NCBI GenBank assembly: GCA_022709105.1
Contig: JAKIXL010000015.1
Span: 10,366-18,521 of the forward strand
Direction of reading: 5' to 3'
DNA from: Thermoplasmatota archaeon
GTDB lineage: Archaea > Thermoplasmatota > Thermoplasmata > Methanomassiliicoccales > Methanomassiliicoccaceae
DNA length: 8,156 bases
The notes beneath the pieces are model-generated. The model made no database searches. It saw only the letters and a list, made by a program, of their open reading frames with translations, and was not told where the DNA came from. Positions within the stretch are counted from its first letter, which is position 1, and every line of letters begins with the position of its first letter. The translations under genes and the position numbers were made by a program. This document shows, one piece after another, positions 6,030 through 8,156 of the stretch.

Positions 6030-6298
6030 GTGCAGAAGGTTGTGTCCGGTAGGAGCTTCAAAGGCCGCGCCGAGGATGTCTTGGCCGCGATAGTGGATCG
6101 TTACCTGAAAGGCGATGGTGAACGAGATGTCGAAGCTGCTCGGCAATGGCCTGCCAAAATCTGGTCTCACCCGTTCTCAGTTCCTTGACCGGTCGGGACC
6201 ATGCCCTCTGCGCCAGTCTGGAGGCGGACCGGAGCCGATGGCTGGAAGGCGCGGACGGAGTTAGGAAGGCCATGAGGCGTTTTGGGCCCAAATGGTGA
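6030..6298 (+). pseudogene. Small protein gene apparently broken by two +1 shifts
   Basis: Three overlapping frames each look coding over successive parts. From GTG at 6030 the first reads KVVSGRSFKGRAEDVLAAIV then DRYL, and the second continues as MVNEMSKLLGNGLPKSG then LTRSQFLDRS. The third finishes with DHALCASLEADRSRWLEGAD and GVRKAMRRFGPKW before TGA at 6296-6298. Dropping one base from the AAA at 6108-6110 and one from the GGG at 6195-6197 joins all three into a single frame of about 88 residues, largely helical and charged, with a GC-rich third codon position like the neighbouring genes. Unshifted, the first frame stops at 6186-6188. This may be a decayed gene, two homopolymer sequencing errors, or chance open frames in GC-rich DNA. 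I do not recognise the protein. A terminator-like palindrome follows at 6318. Confidence 0.4.
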
Positions 6299-6317
6299 TT
6301 TTCTCGTGCAGAAGTTC

Positions 6318-6336
6318 TTTTTCGCCTAGGGAAAAA
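6318..6336. terminator. Palindromic bidirectional terminator
   Basis: TTTTTCGCCTAGGGAAAAA is a near-perfect palindrome with the core CCTAGG and a single bulged G. It gives a T5 run on the plus strand 20 nt after the broken small gene and a T5 run on the minus strand about 50 nt past the tRNA. It can therefore stop transcripts arriving from both sides. AAAAATATATAG just beyond it could also act as a TATA box, but no gene downstream of it calls for one. Confidence 0.4.
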
Positions 6337-6388
6337 TATATAGTGCCAGTGATAACCGGTCTAGGATGATGATCGAAGAGATGGGAGG

Positions 6389-6462
6389 CGGGCCCGGAGG
6401 GATTCGAACCCTCGGCCCATCGGTTAAGAGCCGATTGCTCTACCTAGCTGAGCTACGGGCCC
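6389..6462 (-). tRNA. tRNA-Lys (anticodon CUU)
   Basis: The minus strand folds into a complete 74-nt cloverleaf. The acceptor stem pairs GGGCCCG with CGGGCCC, and the D-arm is GCTC-AGCTAGGTA-GAGC. The anticodon arm is ATCGG-CTCTTAA-CCGAT, giving anticodon CTT for the Lys codon AAG. The variable loop is GGGCC, and the T-arm is GAGGG-TTCGAAT-CCCTC. The discriminator base is G, as usual for archaeal tRNA-Lys. The 3' CCA is not encoded (CCT follows), so it must be added after transcription. There is no intron. It is divergent from the CBS-domain gene. Confidence 0.97.
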
Positions 6463-6490
6463 CCCGTGTGTGGCGAGAAATATGGTCGTT

Positions 6491-6498
6491 GTACATAA
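6491..6498 (-). promoter_or_regulatory. Possible TATA box of the tRNA gene
   Basis: On the minus strand this reads TTATGTAC and lies about 30-36 nt before the mature tRNA 5' end, allowing for a short 5' leader removed by RNase P. The same AT-rich block (GTACATAAGC on the plus strand) may serve the divergent CBS-domain gene. Moderate match only. Confidence 0.35.
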
Positions 6499-6589
6499 GC
6501 TTTTCTAACGCCGGGCCCGTCCATTCTACAGAAACAGCACCGTTGGCATCTTGGTCTTTCTCCTTCAAGGCCGTCGCAGAGGTGTCCGC

Positions 6590-7099
6590 ATGACCCGGGT
6601 GATCGAGGTCATGACCCCTGCGGTGATCAAGATCAGCAAGGATGCCACCCTGTGCGAGGCGACCGCTCTCATGTCCCTGAAAAAGGTCTCCGGGGCGCCG
6701 GTGGTGGACAGCGATGATAATCTGGTAGGCATCCTGAGCGAATCGGACGTGCTTGAGTTCGCCGTCAGCAAAGAGGGCATGGGGTTGGACATTGGACAGG
6801 TCTCGGTCGCCTCGCTACCCTATGACCGGCTGGTCAGGGACGAGATGCTATGCAAGAGGTACAAGGGAGTTGGGGAGGCCAAGGTTGGGGACGTCATGAG
6901 CACCGAGATCGTCTCCATAGACGCCGACGAGAGCGTGGAAAAGGCCATGGAGACCATGGTCCGAATGGGAGTTAATCGCCTGCCAGTGCATAAGGGCGGG
7001 AAGCTCGTGGGGATCATTACCCGACAAGACGTCCTCATCGCCCTTTGCCGAAAGGTGAGCGAGGGTCGTTCGCCTTACTGCCCGCCCCCTGGTCGCTAG
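6590..7099 (+). CDS. Protein with two CBS domains
   Basis: The 169-residue protein is a stand-alone Bateman module. CBS domain 1 (about 5-58) opens VIEVMTPAVIKISKDATLCE and ends VSGAPVVDSDDNLVGILSES. CBS domain 2 (about 98-152) opens KVGDVMSTEIVSIDADESVE and ends VNRLPVHKGGKLVGIITRQD. A linker of about 40 residues separates them. Such pairs bind adenine nucleotides or related ligands and act as energy or metabolite sensors, either by touching other proteins or as part of larger ones; no catalytic domain is attached here. I chose the ATG at 6590 because GAGGTG (6579-6584) lies 5 nt upstream and the first CBS strand begins right after it; a GTG at 6551 would add 13 unlikely residues. The partner is unknown. 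Confidence 0.92.
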   Translation: MTRVIEVMTPAVIKISKDATLCEATALMSLKKVSGAPVVDSDDNLVGILSESDVLEFAVSKEGMGLDIGQVSVASLPYDRLVRDEMLCKRYKGVGEAKVGDVMSTEIVSIDADESVEKAMETMVRMGVNRLPVHKGGKLVGIITRQDVLIALCRKVSEGRSPYCPPPGR

Positions 7100-7102
7100 T
7101 TA

Positions 7103-7107
7103 TTTTT
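7103..7107 (+). terminator. T-run after the CBS gene, possibly also a TATA box
   Basis: TTATTTTTAC begins immediately after the CBS stop codon. The T5 run can end the CBS transcript. The same AT-rich block lies about 28 nt before an ATG at 7134, so it could equally be the TATA box of the hydrolase gene. Confidence 0.35.
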
Positions 7108-7119
7108 ACTCCCCGGCGA

Positions 7120-7905
7120 TTGACACTTCCGGGATGCGGACTGTGTTCGTTAGAGGTACATGTTCTGGCCAGCGGCAGTGACGGCAACTGCTCGGTGGTG
7201 GTGGCGGATGACACCATGGTCCTCCTGGACGCCGGCATCTCTGGGAGGCGCATAGCCAGGCTGATGGAGGCCGTGGGGCTCGACCCTCGGGAACTGGACG
7301 CGATGGTTCTCACCCATGAGCATTCCGATCACGTAAGCGGGGCCGGGGTGCTCTCCCGGCGGTACGGGGTGCCGGTATGCTGCAACGAGAACACATTGGC
7401 CTGTTCGAACCTTGGCCAAGTGCACTCCTCGATCATCTTCCGCACGATGGAGCGTTTCGAACTGGGATGTTTGACCGTGGACCCGTTGCCCATCTTGCAC
7501 AATGCTGCGGAGCCTAATGCCTTCCGCATATCCTTCGAGGAAAAGCGGATGCTCCTGGCCACCGATCTCGGGAAGATCACTCCCGAGGTGTTCAGTGCGC
7601 TGAAGGAAGTGGATCTGGCCATCATCGAAGCGAACCACGACGTGCAGATGCTGATCAACGGCCCGTACCCTCCCAGGCTTAAGAGCGAGATCCGCTCCGA
7701 ACGGGGCCACCTGTCGAACATCGACTGCGCGAGAGCTCTTTGGGCCACACATGCCGAGGGCCGCAAGATCTTTTTGGCCCACATCAGCAAGAACAACAAC
7801 ACGCCAATGCTGGCCCGCAGGACGGTGGCAAGGACGCTGGGCTGCGATGAAGGATGCATAGACTGCCTCCTGGTGCCGGACGACCACCGTTCGATGACCG
7901 TATGA
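7120..7905 (+). CDS. Metallo-beta-lactamase-fold hydrolase, YycJ/WalJ-like
   Basis: The product of about 261 residues has the YycJ-like signature. It begins with the LASGSDGNCSVV strand-loop, followed by VLLDAGISGRRI, then the metal-binding LTHEHSDH (HxHxDH at about 66-71). Later come LHNAAEPNAF, a metal-ligand region in which Asn follows the His, ATDLG with the bridging Asp, IEANHD, GPYPPRLKSE, GHLSN and LAHISKNNN. The family consists of two-metal enzymes thought to be exonuclease- or phosphodiesterase-like; the substrate of archaeal members is not established. The start is uncertain. No ATG or GTG is in frame before the first strand; TTG at 7120 is the best local option, and TTG at 7045 lies inside the CBS gene. 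An ATG at 7134 would fit the promoter and the family if the frame shifted by one base at about 7152. It ends directly against the convergent GINS gene. Confidence 0.9.
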   Translation: MTLPGCGLCSLEVHVLASGSDGNCSVVVADDTMVLLDAGISGRRIARLMEAVGLDPRELDAMVLTHEHSDHVSGAGVLSRRYGVPVCCNENTLACSNLGQVHSSIIFRTMERFELGCLTVDPLPILHNAAEPNAFRISFEEKRMLLATDLGKITPEVFSALKEVDLAIIEANHDVQMLINGPYPPRLKSEIRSERGHLSNIDCARALWATHAEGRKIFLAHISKNNNTPMLARRTVARTLGCDEGCIDCLLVPDDHRSMTV

Positions 7906-8156
7906 TCAACGCGGCATCTGGACACCTACGGCCTTCTTCCTGAGTATGAGCACCTTGGCGATGGCCTGCGGAAGCGTTACCAGGTCCTCCTTCTGAAGCC
8001 GGTAGGTGCGCCCTGGACCGGCGAAGGTCGGTATATCCTCGATTATGCGCAGAACCACGTGCTCCGGGGCCGGGCCTTGGGTCTCTTGGACCTCGACCGA
8101 CGAGGCCTCGGTGGCCGGCGGTGCCTCGTCCACCGCGGGGGGCTCCGGCATGGTGC
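7906..8156 (-). CDS. GINS51-like DNA replication protein, C-terminal part
   Basis: The frame is open to the right edge, so the gene is incomplete at its 5' end; an internal ATG at 8151 is probably not the true start. The visible part begins with a Pro/Glu/Ala-rich linker (PEPPAVDEAPPATEASSVEV and following). It then has a small compact domain, VLRIIEDIPTFAGPGRTYRL followed by QKEDLVTLPQAIAKVLI, which matches the B-domain of archaeal GINS51 (Sld5/Psf1-like), where the linker separates it from the helical A-domain. GINS joins MCM and the Cdc45/RecJ-like protein in the replicative helicase complex. The order A-domain, linker, B-domain would place the A-domain outside the window. Identity rests on the B-domain alone. 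The stop codon directly abuts that of the hydrolase gene. Confidence 0.75.
   Translation of the reverse strand, partial: TMPEPPAVDEAPPATEASSVEVQETQGPAPEHVVLRIIEDIPTFAGPGRTYRLQKEDLVTLPQAIAKVLILRKKAVGVQMPR

Noticed and set aside
5301..6170. 289-codon minus-strand frame overlapping the GPN GTPase in another frame
   Set aside because: The GPN frame carries every family motif; this one is Arg/His/Pro-rich and without recognisable domains.
6058..6291. 77-codon minus-strand frame with a TATA-like block upstream
   Set aside because: It starts with TTG, is Arg/Pro/Ser-rich, and is antisense to the better coding signal of the broken small gene.
6030..6314. 9-bp direct repeat GTGCAGAAG at 6030-6038 and 6306-6314 flanking the broken gene
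   Set aside because: It could look like a target-site duplication, but there are no terminal inverted repeats or transposase, and a 9-bp repeat over this distance can be chance.
1..8156. CRISPR array, insertion sequence, integrase, toxin-antitoxin or defence genes
   Set aside because: No regularly spaced repeats and no proteins of these kinds were found on either strand.

Overview
The window looks like chromosomal DNA from a euryarchaeon. The markers are a group II chaperonin (thermosome), the proteasome-activating nucleotidase PAN, archaeal MBF1, a DUF2240-type protein, a GPN-loop GTPase, a GINS-type replication protein, a tRNA without an encoded CCA, and TTTATATA-like TATA boxes about 25 nt before predicted transcript starts. 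The fairly GC-rich coding sequence and this gene set would suit a Thermoplasmata lineage that keeps PAN, such as Methanomassiliicoccales. That placement is inference; the sequence does not name the organism.

Layout. On the minus strand, positions 1-147 hold the start of an acidic coiled-coil protein (possibly GrpE), preceded by its own promoter and by the terminator hairpin of the thermosome gene (230-1864). The thermosome promoter carries a TATA box and a 5-N5-5 inverted repeat that could be a heat-shock operator. A GC-rich, structure-prone gap (1951-2233) separates it from a plus-strand DUF2240 gene (2234-2701), which runs tail to tail into MBF1 (2705-3208, minus). The 328-bp divergent gap before PAN is rich in signals: a palindrome, a strong TATA box, three consecutive hairpins, a 21-codon upstream ORF whose stop overlaps the PAN start, and a second TATA-like site. 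PAN (3537-4745) is full length and ends in Met-Phe-Ala where an HbYX tail is expected.

Next come a small winged-helix regulator (4862-5197), probably leaderless, with 8-bp inverted repeats placed symmetrically about its TATA box, and a convergent overlapping GPN-loop GTPase (5189-5965, minus). Positions 6030-6298 hold what reads as a small protein gene broken by two +1 shifts, followed by a palindromic bidirectional terminator. A tRNA-Lys(CUU) follows on the minus strand, then a two-CBS-domain protein (6590-7099), a YycJ-like metallo-beta-lactamase-fold hydrolase (about 7120-7905), and the C-terminal part of a GINS51-like protein (7906-8156, minus, running off the window).

How it fits together. 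Folding (thermosome, perhaps GrpE) and regulated degradation (PAN) lie close together, with MBF1 and a small regulator between or beside them, so the left half is largely protein quality control plus information processing. The rest is housekeeping: GTPase, tRNA, CBS sensor, hydrolase and replication factor. I see no CRISPR array, insertion sequence, integrase or obvious defence system. The best candidates for something undescribed are non-coding or very small: the PAN leader, the symmetric operator of the winged-helix gene, the operator-like repeat of the thermosome, and the broken small gene.
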